Shown here in pieces: positions 28,923 to 36,878 of a stretch of 64,000 nucleotides of DNA (position 1 is its first letter; the number at the start of each line of letters is the position of its first letter). The DNA is from Legionella anisa. Lineage in GTDB: Bacteria > Pseudomonadota > Gammaproteobacteria > Legionellales > Legionellaceae. The translations under genes and the position numbers were made by a program. Where the stretch lies: contig NZ_LNXS01000019.1 of assembly GCF_001467525.1 (NCBI RefSeq), forward strand, positions 186,001 through 250,000, written 5' to 3'. The notes beneath the pieces were generated by a model. It had not been told where the DNA came from. It saw nothing but the letters and a program-made list of their open reading frames with translations, and searched no databases.

Positions 28923-29663
28923 TTAATTCACATTACCCAATTCCTCAAATTCAGCTTTAAAAAATTCCAGCTTTTTTCTCTGCAAAATTTCATCACGACT
29001 AAATTCAATAATATTTTTGTTTGCTATACACCGCCAATTTTGCATATTAGTTATATATTCTTTATTTTTAATCTTAAATACATCTGGTGTGAATGCTGCA
29101 ACGTTTTCCCCAGCATTTTTATCTCGTGCTGAGGCAAATACAAAAGCCTCAACTTTTGCCTCTCTCATCTCCATACCTAAAAGTTGACTATGTTCATAAT
29201 TTGTTTTGCTTGATATTTTATCTTGATATTTTTGAAATGGAGACTTTGTCAAGTCAATTCCATTTTTTGTTTGTATATAAGTCTTAAATGCGGTCATTCG
29301 AATCTCAATGTATTCTAGATTAGCTAAAGTGTCATCAAAAAATTTCAACCGGTAAAATGCTACTTCTGCAAATGCTGTCTGCTGAGATAAAGAGCCATAC
29401 CACAGCGAAGGCTCATAAGTATTGCCAAATCGGGATCCATACTCAAGCGGAGGATATCTGAAAGGAGTAAAAATTAAATAGTGCTTATTATTGGCTACTT
29501 GAGGTTTTGAATTATCGAGTAATTTTTCTAAAAGATCATGTTCTTCGCTGCTCTCAACTAAATCTCTAGAGCTTGAACTATATTGATCCTCGACTATTCT
29601 CCACGGTTCCAACTCCAAATATTTGAAAAATTTTAAACCGTCACATTCGATCCAAATACTCAT
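28923..29663 (-). CDS. RES-domain toxin (predicted NAD+-degrading)
   Basis: 246 residues. The core FTPFRYPPLEYGSRFG (about 67-82) followed by SLWYGSLSQQTAFAEVAFYRL (about 89-109) is the RES pattern: Arg, then an S-x-R-F strand, then Tyr-x-S and a helix with Ala-x-x-Glu. RES toxins of RES-Xre systems deplete NAD+ to stop growth. The start overlaps the stop of the upstream antitoxin gene as ATGA, the usual antitoxin-first order. It is longer than many RES toxins (about 150-230), with about 60 extra N-terminal residues. Confidence 0.85.
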   Translation of the reverse strand: MSIWIECDGLKFFKYLELEPWRIVEDQYSSSSRDLVESSEEHDLLEKLLDNSKPQVANNKHYLIFTPFRYPPLEYGSRFGNTYEPSLWYGSLSQQTAFAEVAFYRLKFFDDTLANLEYIEIRMTAFKTYIQTKNGIDLTKSPFQKYQDKISSKTNYEHSQLLGMEMREAKVEAFVFASARDKNAGENVAAFTPDVFKIKNKEYITNMQNWRCIANKNIIEFSRDEILQRKKLEFFKAEFEELGNVN

Positions 29664-30034
29664 AATTTGCCGCGCATTGCATCTAAATAGTTAAGTACCC
29701 TAATTAAACCAGGAATAGTTTTTATTTCTTCAATAGGTTTATTTTTAAAATATTTATTTTGACTATTGAGCCATAATTTAGCTTTTTCATGATTATTTCC
29801 AACCATAGCATTTAAGCTTCTATATATCCTTAAAAGTAATAGAGCGATTTCACCTTCTTTTGTATGAGGTGAAATTAATTTTTTCCCCTGACTGAGACGA
29901 GATGCACTGGGTTCACTTATGCCAATGATTTTACCTAAGTCTTTTCCGGTTAAAGAATAAAATTTTACCAAGTTGCACAAAGCCTTCGACAAAACAATTT
30001 CTTCTTTATGATGTGTGCTACTAGAGGTTTTCAT
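29660..30034 (-). CDS. Xre-family antitoxin with MbcA/ParS-like C-terminus (DUF2384 type)
   Basis: 124 residues from ATG 30034, which has AAAGGAG seven bases upstream; an upstream start at 30085 lacks this. The HTH (about 25-55) has the LGKIIGISEPSASRLSQGKK recognition segment, and the C-terminal half carries the toxin-binding pattern LWLNSQNKYFKNKPIEEIKT then a final helix. It should neutralise the RES toxin by blocking its active site and repress the pair by binding its promoter, presumably upstream in 30035-30270. Confidence 0.87.
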   Translation of the reverse strand: MKTSSSTHHKEEIVLSKALCNLVKFYSLTGKDLGKIIGISEPSASRLSQGKKLISPHTKEGEIALLLLRIYRSLNAMVGNNHEKAKLWLNSQNKYFKNKPIEEIKTIPGLIRVLNYLDAMRGKL

Positions 30035-30391
30035 TTTGAATCTCCTTTCATTTGAAATTATAGTTTCATAATATTTCATATGCAAGTTATTTCTTGGAAT
30101 TAAATCAGTTATTCATATGTTCACTTAATAGGAATTGGGAGACAGCTAGTATGCTGGTCTGGATAAAATGAACAGAACGGCACCAAATGCCAAACGATGA
30201 GATTAAAAAATTACAAAATCTTAACTAAATTTCCATAAAAGCTCTTTTTTGCTAGCATTTCGCTAGATTGAGTCAAAATGACCTGATTTTCTGCGCTCCG
30301 AAGCGCAGCATACACGGAGTATGTGAGCATCGGAGCGCAGAAAATCAGGTCATTTTGGCCAAGATAGTAGAAATGTAAACAGACCCTAGAT
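30035..30391. other. Intergenic region with large hairpin, no gene
   Basis: It holds the likely promoter of the toxin-antitoxin pair, the perfect 28-bp hairpin (30274-30357) and the right inverted-repeat end (30361-30379). No coding frame is seen. Confidence 0.6.
30274..30357. repeat. Perfect 28-bp inverted repeat (hairpin), family core present
   Basis: Bases 30274-30301 are exactly complementary to 30330-30357, separated by a 28-nt loop. The loop carries GCAGCATACACGGAGTATGT, the same core as repeat copies A (21405) and B (22029). The arms contain AAAATGACCTGATTTTCTGC. Its location upstream of the antitoxin and downstream of the 316-residue gene suggests a mobile or terminator-like element. 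Confidence 0.8.
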
Positions 30392-31342
30392 TTATTTTTT
30401 TAATTCAGAATTAACCGTGTCAATTGAATTAAAAGTCATAGCCGTCCCGGTAATTAACTCGCCAATTGTTTTTTCATGTAAGACAATACTAAAAAAACTA
30501 ACTCCTATTCCAGTTACCCACCTCCAGGTATGTGCCAGAGTTGAAGGAGGTGAAATTTCATCCAACCTATCCACCTCTCCTTTTCCAGGGTGCAATTCAC
30601 GGAGTGAATTAACGTAAGTAGCAATTACCTCCTTCACATCCGCTGCCAATTCAGTTTGTTCATATAAATAACCAAGAAAACGTCTAGCCATACTTAATCG
30701 AGTAGCATAGAGTTCATCGTCTTTTAGTTTGATACGTTCCAAGTGTAAAATATAGTCTTCAAGAAGATATCTCGGCTTCGTAATCGCATCCACTTTTTGA
30801 AAAACATCAGCCACATCCTTTGCATCAACATGTTCTACCCATTGATAAAACTGAGTTTGCATCCCTTCCAATCGTTCCTGATAAATAAATTGATTCAACT
30901 CCCTAAGACTTTTTTCAATGAGTGGGTTTACTGTATCCTTCATCACTTTTTCTTCTGAAGGCAACGCCACATGAATGTCAGATTTCTGAAAAACCATACA
31001 GATAAACAAGGCACTGCTAATTATTTTGAGCGAATACTCTAACTTTCCTCGTAATGGCCTATATTCCAAATCACATACCGCTTGCAGGACAGCTAATTTT
31101 TTAGCGTCTTCCTGCAAGAGGGTTAATTTTTTATCCTCTTCTTCTAAGCGATCTGAGATATTTAATTTTTTTGCATCTACCTCTAAATAAACATTGTTTA
31201 ACCATTCAAAAATCAAAAAATTTACAGTGTCATCTGCATCTTTAAGCGCGTATTTTTGGGTAATAAAATCAGTCCATCCTAAAAATTGAAGATATTTTCC
31301 TTCACGCAGAGCTTGAATGTATTCAGAACTGGAAGAGAGCAT
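30392..31342 (-). CDS. Unrecognised helical protein
   Basis: 316 residues, not recognised. Mostly charged helix with heptad-like stretches about 60-95 ([20 protein letters not shown]). A hydrophobic patch about 102-118 ([12 protein letters not shown]) is too short and polar-flanked to be a sure membrane helix, and a second one lies near 283-292. AAAGGAACGTT precedes the ATG at suitable spacing. No enzymatic motif is visible. It lies next to the repeat-bounded cassette and is divergent from a small exported protein, a typical place for lineage-specific Legionella genes; effector status is possible but unsupported by a clear tail signal. Confidence 0.6.
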   Translation of the reverse strand: MLSSSSEYIQALREGKYLQFLGWTDFITQKYALKDADDTVNFLIFEWLNNVYLEVDAKKLNISDRLEEEDKKLTLLQEDAKKLAVLQAVCDLEYRPLRGKLEYSLKIISSALFICMVFQKSDIHVALPSEEKVMKDTVNPLIEKSLRELNQFIYQERLEGMQTQFYQWVEHVDAKDVADVFQKVDAITKPRYLLEDYILHLERIKLKDDELYATRLSMARRFLGYLYEQTELAADVKEVIATYVNSLRELHPGKGEVDRLDEISPPSTLAHTWRWVTGIGVSFFSIVLHEKTIGELITGTAMTFNSIDTVNSELKK

Positions 31343-31414
31343 AACGTTCCTTTAATGCTTTTTTTGAATCTTATCCTATACTTAAAAAACATAAACATGC
31401 AAATGGTGCACACT

Positions 31415-31696
31415 ATGAAAAGGAAATGGTATGTTACTTTTGCTGTATCTCTTTTACCCTTTAATTTAGCTTTTGCAAATTGCGATTTAACCCAGTTTCG
31501 TTGGGAATGTGATTTACCGGTACACGTTAAACCGAAACCTGGAGCCACATCACTCGTATATTGTGGTAACTCCTACGGCTACATCACAAAACAGCAATAC
31601 GACATACTGGCTCGTTATCAACGTGCCAATGTTAATATGGTTTTGGATATTAATGGTGAATATATAGACAGTCCTTGTATCGGGGCGCAGAGATAG
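31415..31696 (+). CDS. Small exported cysteine-containing protein
   Basis: 93 residues from ATG 31415 (ATG 31403 possible). [21 protein letters not shown] is a signal peptide ending in a good AxA-like site. The mature part of about 70 residues has four cysteines (CDL, WECD, YCGNSYG, PCIGAQR), suggesting two disulfides in the periplasm or outside. Not recognised as a named family. Divergent from the 316-residue gene with about 70 bases between. Confidence 0.65.
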   Translation: MKRKWYVTFAVSLLPFNLAFANCDLTQFRWECDLPVHVKPKPGATSLVYCGNSYGYITKQQYDILARYQRANVNMVLDINGEYIDSPCIGAQR

Positions 31697-31743
31697 TACA
31701 ATAGCTTCGATTTAATTCCCTTATTAGCTTTGGGGAATTATCA

Positions 31744-31822
31744 TAGCCCTGGCGCAGCGCAGCAAGCCTGGGTTTGTCTGAAGCTTAGCTATCGGGTTCC
31801 GCTGCGCTGCACCCAGGCTACA
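31744..31822. repeat. Dispersed inverted repeat, GC-rich family, copy 1
   Basis: The right arm at 31794-31821 reads GGGTTCCGCTGCGCTGCACC then CAGGCTAC; the left arm at about 31744-31773 is a diverged complement with GGCGCAGCGCAGCAAGCCTG. The right arm is nearly identical to that of the copy at 55661-55754. It stops about 6 bases before the next ATG. Confidence 0.75.
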
Positions 31823-31827
31823 CGTAG

Positions 31828-32526
31828 ATGAATGAGATGATCATTGAATTCGACGGTATTCCCATAGAAATATCAAGAAAAAAAATCAAAAACATGCACT
31901 TACGCATTTACCCCCCAGATGGTTTAGTTAAGGTAAGCGCCCCTCTTCGCTTCAGTGAACAGCTTATCAGGCAAAGTCTTGAATCGAAAAGCGCATGGAT
32001 TCACCAGCAAAGAGAGCGGATTCGTAATCGTCCTGTTGAGGAGGATTGCACCTTTAAAATGGGATCCACTGTCGCATTTCTGGGAAAAAAATATATATTA
32101 ATCATTGAAGAGCATCAGGGCCCCACACAAATTAAAATCAATAATGAACTGATGTACTGTTATGCTCAACCTAATAGTTCACCTACTCAGATTCAAATCA
32201 TCCTTGAGCGTTGGTACAAACAACAAATGCAGATATTATTGCCTGCTCTCATTCAACACTGGGAAACTGTTATCGGTGTCAAAGTGGCTGAATGGGGAAT
32301 AAGAAAAATGAAAACACGCTGGGGTTCATGTAACACGAAAGCAGCGCGTATCTGGTTAAATCTCAATCTAATCAAAAAATCATCTATTTGTCTTGAGTAT
32401 GTTCTTGTTCATGAGTTAGTCCATTTATTAGAACCAAGTCATAATAAACGCTTCTATGGGTTAATGAGTAAATTTATGCCACAATGGCGCGAATATGAAT
32501 ACCAACTTGAAGGACGTGTGCTTTGA
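31828..32526 (+). CDS. YgjP-like zinc metallopeptidase family protein (DUF45, M48-like)
   Basis: 232 residues. HELVH at about 195-199 with a following His205 gives the zinc site; RWGSCN (about 164-169) and RKKIKNMHLRIYPPDG (about 17-32) are the other DUF45 signatures. The same family occurs beside type I restriction genes as well as alone, and its substrate is not settled. Start: ATG 31828 or ATG 31837, neither with a clear ribosome site because the dispersed repeat ends just upstream. Overlaps the next gene by 4 bases. Confidence 0.85.
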   Translation: MNEMIIEFDGIPIEISRKKIKNMHLRIYPPDGLVKVSAPLRFSEQLIRQSLESKSAWIHQQRERIRNRPVEEDCTFKMGSTVAFLGKKYILIIEEHQGPTQIKINNELMYCYAQPNSSPTQIQIILERWYKQQMQILLPALIQHWETVIGVKVAEWGIRKMKTRWGSCNTKAARIWLNLNLIKKSSICLEYVLVHELVHLLEPSHNKRFYGLMSKFMPQWREYEYQLEGRVL

Positions 32527-33167
32527 TTGATTACGACCAACTTATTCATAAGCTTTGTAACCAAGGATTCTATATTATTGATGGATTTCTAGAGCCATCT
32601 CAATGCCAATCATTACGTGCAATGGCTAAGAAACTGTATGAGCAAGGCTTGTTTCGAGGTGCTAAAATAGGCCTTAAGCTTGAATCACATGAAAATGAAG
32701 TCATTCGCACTGATGAAATTTTTTGGCTGGATGAAAAGGAAACAAATCCAGCACTACGCATCTTTTTAGAACGAATACAGCAGTTAGCTCAAATATTGAA
32801 TCAGTCACTTTTTTTGGGTTTACATGAATTTGAAACCCACTTCGCCGCATATCAACCAGGCACCTATTATAAAAAACATATCGACCAATTCGCTACGCAA
32901 AAAACACGAAAAATTTCATGTGTGTATTATTTAAATAAGCACTGGGAAACTGAGTTTGGAGGAGAATTAAAACTTTATAATACCCAAGATCAGTTCATTG
33001 AAAACGTTTTGCCATTAGAAAATCGGTTCATATGCTTTAATAGTGAATTACCCCACGAAGTGTGTATCACGCATCAGCCTCGATACAGTATTACCGGATG
33101 GATGAAAACTCATTCTCATTTTTTGCTGAATCGCGACGGGTTTTCCAATTTAAGCAGAGCATATTAG
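32523..33167 (+). CDS. 2-oxoglutarate/Fe(II)-dependent oxygenase, prolyl-4-hydroxylase type
   Basis: 214 residues. The double-stranded beta-helix carries KHID (His119, Asp121), PHEV (His178) and Arg187 in RYSITGWMKT, the complete Fe(II) and 2-oxoglutarate ligand set. A YYKKH and FGGELKLY core is typical of the P4Hc group. It probably hydroxylates a protein side chain. The TTG start overlaps the upstream stop as TTGA with AAGGAC five bases before it, so the two genes are translationally coupled. Confidence 0.87.
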   Translation: MIDYDQLIHKLCNQGFYIIDGFLEPSQCQSLRAMAKKLYEQGLFRGAKIGLKLESHENEVIRTDEIFWLDEKETNPALRIFLERIQQLAQILNQSLFLGLHEFETHFAAYQPGTYYKKHIDQFATQKTRKISCVYYLNKHWETEFGGELKLYNTQDQFIENVLPLENRFICFNSELPHEVCITHQPRYSITGWMKTHSHFLLNRDGFSNLSRAY

Positions 33168-33276
33168 TCCCAGCGTTTTCTTCACTCTGCTTTGAATCAA
33201 AATGAACCAAAAGCATGCTCGCGAAACAATGTGTTTATTGTGTATAATGATATTTTTTATTTTCACTTAATCTTCT

Positions 33277-34191
33277 ATGCATGCCTTAGATATCAAACAA
33301 TTATTTAAAACCTATGCTAATGGTGTACAAGCATTAAAAGGAATTGATTTAACCATAAATCAAGGTGATTTTTTTGCTTTATTGGGGGCTAACGGTGCTG
33401 GAAAATCGACAACCATCGGTTTAATTTCTACGTTACTTAATAAAACATCAGGCAGTATCAGTATTCATGGTTATGACTTGGAAAAAGAGCCCGAGAAAGC
33501 CAAATCCTGTTTAGGCCTTGTGCCTCAAGAAATCAACCTTAATATTTTTGAAAACTGCATACAGACCCTGATAAATCAAGCAGGATATTATGGAATTTCA
33601 CGAAAAAATGCACAACCGCGAGTTGACGCGCTCCTTCAACAATTAGGTCTTTGGGAGAAAAGGAATTCGATAGCACGACACTTGTCCGGTGGAATGAAAC
33701 GTCGGCTCATGATCGCCAGAGCATTAGTGCATCAACCTAAAGTACTTATTCTTGATGAGCCTACAGCGGGCGTAGATATAGAAATTAGACACAGTATGTG
33801 GGAATTTCTTACTCGCACTAATGCAGAAGGAACGACCATCATTCTCACGACCCACTATCTGGAAGAAGCAGAACAGTTATGTAAAAACATTGCCATCATT
33901 GATAAAGGAGAAATTATAAAAAACTCCTCGATGAAGGCTTTACTACAAACACTGCGTCATCAAACATTTATCTTTAACACAGAGAACCGTATCGATATTT
34001 TACCCGATTTACACCCCTTTAAGCCCACCCTAATTGATAGCACAACTATAGAGCTCCGTGTCGATAACAATTTGAATTTAAATGATGCATTTGCATTGTT
34101 TACCCAGCATGGAATAAAAATTCACAGCATGCGAAATAAAACCAATCGTTTGGAAGAACTCTTTTTGGATCTTATAAAAAATGGCCATTAA
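33277..34191 (+). CDS. yadG: ABC-2 type exporter ATP-binding subunit, YadG-like
   Basis: 304 residues. Walker A GANGAGKST (about 38-46), Q-loop VPQE near 87, signature LSGGMKRRL (about 140-148), Walker B VLILDEP (about 160-166), D-loop AGVD and H-loop TTHYLEEAEQL. A C-terminal regulatory domain follows. It overlaps the permease gene by 11 bases. Energises the exporter formed with the next gene; the substrate of YadGH-type systems is not established. Confidence 0.93.
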   Translation: MHALDIKQLFKTYANGVQALKGIDLTINQGDFFALLGANGAGKSTTIGLISTLLNKTSGSISIHGYDLEKEPEKAKSCLGLVPQEINLNIFENCIQTLINQAGYYGISRKNAQPRVDALLQQLGLWEKRNSIARHLSGGMKRRLMIARALVHQPKVLILDEPTAGVDIEIRHSMWEFLTRTNAEGTTIILTTHYLEEAEQLCKNIAIIDKGEIIKNSSMKALLQTLRHQTFIFNTENRIDILPDLHPFKPTLIDSTTIELRVDNNLNLNDAFALFTQHGIKIHSMRNKTNRLEELFLDLIKNGH

Positions 34192-34954
34192 ACAACAAGT
34201 TATTGCATTATATACTTTGGTAAGACGCGAGCTTGTGCGTATGTTTCGCATTGCAAGCCAAGTTTTTTTACCTCCGGTAATTACAACCACACTCTATTTC
34301 CTCATCTTCGGTAGTTTAATCGGACCTCGTATCGGCTCCATTCAAGGAGTCAGCTATCCAATGTTCATTGCTCCTGGATTGATTATGATGTCGGTCATTG
34401 TTAATTCTTACGGTAATGTATCCTCTTCGCTTTACAGTGTCCGCTTCCAAAAAAGTATAGAAGAAATGCTTGTCAGTCCAATGCATAACGGCCTCTTACT
34501 ACTTGGTTATGTTTTGGGGGGGGTTTTTAGAGGGCTAATCGTTGCTGCTTTGGTTTATCTTATTGCCTGTTTTTTCTTAACCATTGAATTCAGTCACTTA
34601 CCGATGACCCTATTGGTTGTATTGCTCGTATCTGCTGTATTTTCTCTGGCAGGCTTTACGAATGCAATGGTTGCACGAAATTTTGATGATATTATGATTA
34701 TTCCAACCTTTATACTCACTCCGCTCACTTATTTAGGTGGCGTATTTTACAGCATTAATATGCTTCCAGAGTTTTGGCAAAAAGTATCCTGGTTAAATCC
34801 CATTTTATATATGGTTAATGCACTGAGACAAGCAATGATTGGGCAAAGTGAGGTCAATCTCAGTTTAGCCATGGGAATTATTTGTCTTATGTTAGCGTTA
34901 CTTACATTCATCAATATGTTTTTATTAAAAAAAGGCGTAGGGTTTCGCGAATAA
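34181..34954 (+). CDS. yadH: ABC-2 type exporter permease, YadH-like
   Basis: 257 residues with six predicted membrane helices. It resembles E. coli YadH along its length: FLPPVITTTLYFLIFGSLIG at the N-terminus, PGLIMMSVIVNSYGNV, and PTFILTPLTYLGGVFYSINM near residue 180. Two permease and two ATPase subunits would form the exporter. Overlaps yadG by 11 bases, indicating coupled translation. Confidence 0.93.
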   Translation: MAIKQQVIALYTLVRRELVRMFRIASQVFLPPVITTTLYFLIFGSLIGPRIGSIQGVSYPMFIAPGLIMMSVIVNSYGNVSSSLYSVRFQKSIEEMLVSPMHNGLLLLGYVLGGVFRGLIVAALVYLIACFFLTIEFSHLPMTLLVVLLVSAVFSLAGFTNAMVARNFDDIMIIPTFILTPLTYLGGVFYSINMLPEFWQKVSWLNPILYMVNALRQAMIGQSEVNLSLAMGIICLMLALLTFINMFLLKKGVGFRE

Positions 34955-35054
34955 TCATAATATTATAAATGCTAGATACCAACGCGTACTTACCTCCAAG
35001 TTTCATCAGAAGAAGCGTTTGTAATCATATTCGGAGGCTATGAACAATGTGGAT

Positions 35055-35840
35055 TTAAGAATAACCATATGAGCTACGCACATTATATTCTTCCATTTCT
35101 TCAAGTTTATGTACTCCCTTGATCAAATGTAAGATGTCATATTTATAAAGGGTAAGACTTGAAGCTTTTCCATCAAAACCGTTAGGCTCACGGTGTAAAT
35201 CGTTCAAAGTAAAAGTCCCTGTATATATCGTTCCATTGTGCATGATTTTATATTGAAGCTTATAGTATGTTACTTTTCTAACTTCGTTATTTTCATTAAA
35301 GGTATCGAAACCATGTTCCGTTGCTAAAAGATAGATTTTATAAGGTTCCATATTCTCATCTTCAACCATGTCCTCCAAAGTATATTTATCTTCTAATAAG
35401 CATTTAACAGTTGCTACACCGCGGGAAATTGTGCTTAGTAAGGCAATAATAGGCATTGCTATGGCAAGAATCGTTATTTCCAAGTAATTAATCAATGTGG
35501 CCAGAGCAACTTCCAAATCACCCATAAAAAGAATACAAAGGGAATAAGGCAATAATAATTGTGCCAACGTAGCACCTACTAACATTGAAAAGGAAGCTGT
35601 TATAGGCTGAAATAATACTCCTACAAACTCACTTTTGCTTGCAATAGTACCAATAAAAGTATGTTTTATATCTCGTCTATTATGCTCCCATAGGCTTTGG
35701 TAACGATTTTGATCGGACTTATTAAAACGCATGCTTGTAACATTTGAGAAGAAAAGCAAATTATTATACATATTGTGGCTTCTTAAAAAAATTAGAGAAC
35801 TTCTAGAAAATACTCTACGGTTACGACAGAATTTTAGCAT
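35055..35840 (-). CDS. Unrecognised membrane protein with acidic C-terminal tail, effector candidate
   Basis: About 261 residues from ATG 35840; ATG 35771 (AAGAAG upstream) would give 238. Not recognised. It has a strongly hydrophobic central region of two to three segments (in the 261-residue form about 79-103 and 113-136) between a basic N-terminus and a hydrophilic C-terminal domain. The tail HKLEEMEEYNVRSSYGYS holds a Glu-rich cluster about 10-15 residues from the end, the E-block seen in many Dot/Icm substrates. A paired hydrophobic hairpin with soluble ends also fits host-membrane-inserting effectors. Secretion is inference. Confidence 0.5.
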   Translation of the reverse strand: MLKFCRNRRVFSRSSLIFLRSHNMYNNLLFFSNVTSMRFNKSDQNRYQSLWEHNRRDIKHTFIGTIASKSEFVGVLFQPITASFSMLVGATLAQLLLPYSLCILFMGDLEVALATLINYLEITILAIAMPIIALLSTISRGVATVKCLLEDKYTLEDMVEDENMEPYKIYLLATEHGFDTFNENNEVRKVTYYKLQYKIMHNGTIYTGTFTLNDLHREPNGFDGKASSLTLYKYDILHLIKGVHKLEEMEEYNVRSSYGYS

Positions 35841-36008
35841 TTTTGATAATGTTTTCAATAAGTTATTTCAAAACTCGCTGCAGTGAGGGAAGTGCAAGGA
35901 GAAATGAAGCGCAGAACTGGAGTGTACACAAAAGTCACATGAGGATTAGAGCACCGTATCGATGAAGCAATTTTCCACTGAAATAGGGTTTGGAAAGAAG
36001 TCTAATGA

Positions 36009-36031
36009 GTTCCGCGGACAAACCGCGGAAC
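36009..36031. repeat. 9-bp GC-rich hairpin, CCGCGG family, copy 1
   Basis: GTTCCGCGG (36009-36017), loop ACAAA, CCGCGGAAC (36023-36031). Same core (CCGCGG, 5-nt A-rich loop, CCGCGG) as 62852-62874. It lies 3' of the FecR gene and may terminate it. About 100 bases away, AAGGAGAAATGAAGCGCAG (35898-35916) heads only a 12-codon frame and is not called a gene. Confidence 0.6.
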
Positions 36032-36058
36032 ATTGGGTGTAAAAAAGTTACTTGCAGC

Positions 36059-36796
36059 CTAAAGTGTAGCGGGAATTTGACAAATTAATGAGATATCAGC
36101 TATAGCGGCAACCTGGGCAGTGGCTGTTGCAGTAGAGGTTGATGTACTCGTTACCTCAACGGTAGAAACAAATGATACGCTATCGGCACCACTCCCACTT
36201 CCAGTATTAGCAGTACTCCCAGATTCAGTTGTGATTACTGAAACCGCTGTAGCTGCCGCAGTTTTAACCTCGCCTTCTTTAGGGAAAGGAGCATTTATCA
36301 TGCGATCAGCAGTCACACGAACACTTGCACCAGGTCGAAGATATTCTCCCCTCGCCAAAACAAGCCCCTCAATCACTTGAATGTAAGTCTCTTTTCCAAC
36401 TACGTAAACACGAACCCTTGTTCCAAGTATTGCAAGCGATAAAATTGGAGTTTTAAGTGATTCTTTTATTTTCTCTGGTGTGTTTATTTCAAGCTTACCT
36501 TTGCTTAATTCCGCCTTAATTTGTACCGCTTCCTTAGGAGCATAAGCCAAAATTTTGTAGTTCGAATTTGCTCCCATACTAACCAATGCGCCGTTTGAAT
36601 ATTGCAGATTCGCTGCAGCATCGTCACCAGTCACCACTTCATCCCCAACATTTACGCTAGAGCCACGGCTAATCCCTCGCTCAGCTCCATTATGACGTGC
36701 TACAACTTTTTTCTGGGTGAATAAAACAGTGGCAGCAGATTGAGCAAATAGCTGGCTGGCTAGCATCAATAATCCTGTAAATATTACTTTTTTCAT
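36059..36796 (-). CDS. Exported FecR-domain protein
   Basis: 245 residues. MKKVIFTGLLMLASQLFAQS is a signal peptide. Residues about 22-165 form a FecR domain (ISRGSSVNVGDEVVTGDDA, LQYSNGALVSMG, ILGTRVRVYVVGKETYIQVIEG). The last 70 residues are Ser/Thr/Ala-rich, low complexity, ending with LICQIPATL. There is no membrane anchor or sigma-factor partner, so it is not a classical iron-signalling FecR. It lies 82 bases downstream of a CHASE2 cyclase; stand-alone FecR and CHASE2 cyclases often neighbour each other, so a periplasmic signalling or sensing unit is likely. Confidence 0.83.
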   Translation of the reverse strand: MKKVIFTGLLMLASQLFAQSAATVLFTQKKVVARHNGAERGISRGSSVNVGDEVVTGDDAAANLQYSNGALVSMGANSNYKILAYAPKEAVQIKAELSKGKLEINTPEKIKESLKTPILSLAILGTRVRVYVVGKETYIQVIEGLVLARGEYLRPGASVRVTADRMINAPFPKEGEVKTAAATAVSVITTESGSTANTGSGSGADSVSFVSTVEVTSTSTSTATATAQVAAIADISLICQIPATL

Positions 36797-36878
36797 ATAT
36801 ATTCCTGTACAATTTTTTCCATTATAAAGTAGTTACAATCCTTAGCCATTAAGAATCTTTCGATAAAATAATGAAAGA

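Larger units (their letters stand above)
28806..30388. repeat. Inverted-repeat ends enclosing the RES-Xre module
   Basis: GTTTGCATTTCTACTATCTT at 28807-28826 and its near-exact reverse complement at 30361-30379 (one mismatch in 19-20) face each other across the RES-Xre genes. The right end runs on into the 28-bp hairpin at 30274-30357. A third, solitary copy of the end lies at 22738-22755. The arrangement suggests a small mobile or recombination-prone cassette, with no transposase inside. Confidence 0.55.

Noticed and set aside
28809-29132. 107-residue plus-strand ORF after rplS
   Set aside because: It is mostly antisense of the RES toxin gene, with low-complexity hydrophobic translation.
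35898-35940. Short ATG frame with AAGGAGA ribosome-like site
   Set aside because: Only 12 codons; probably part of a dispersed repeat.
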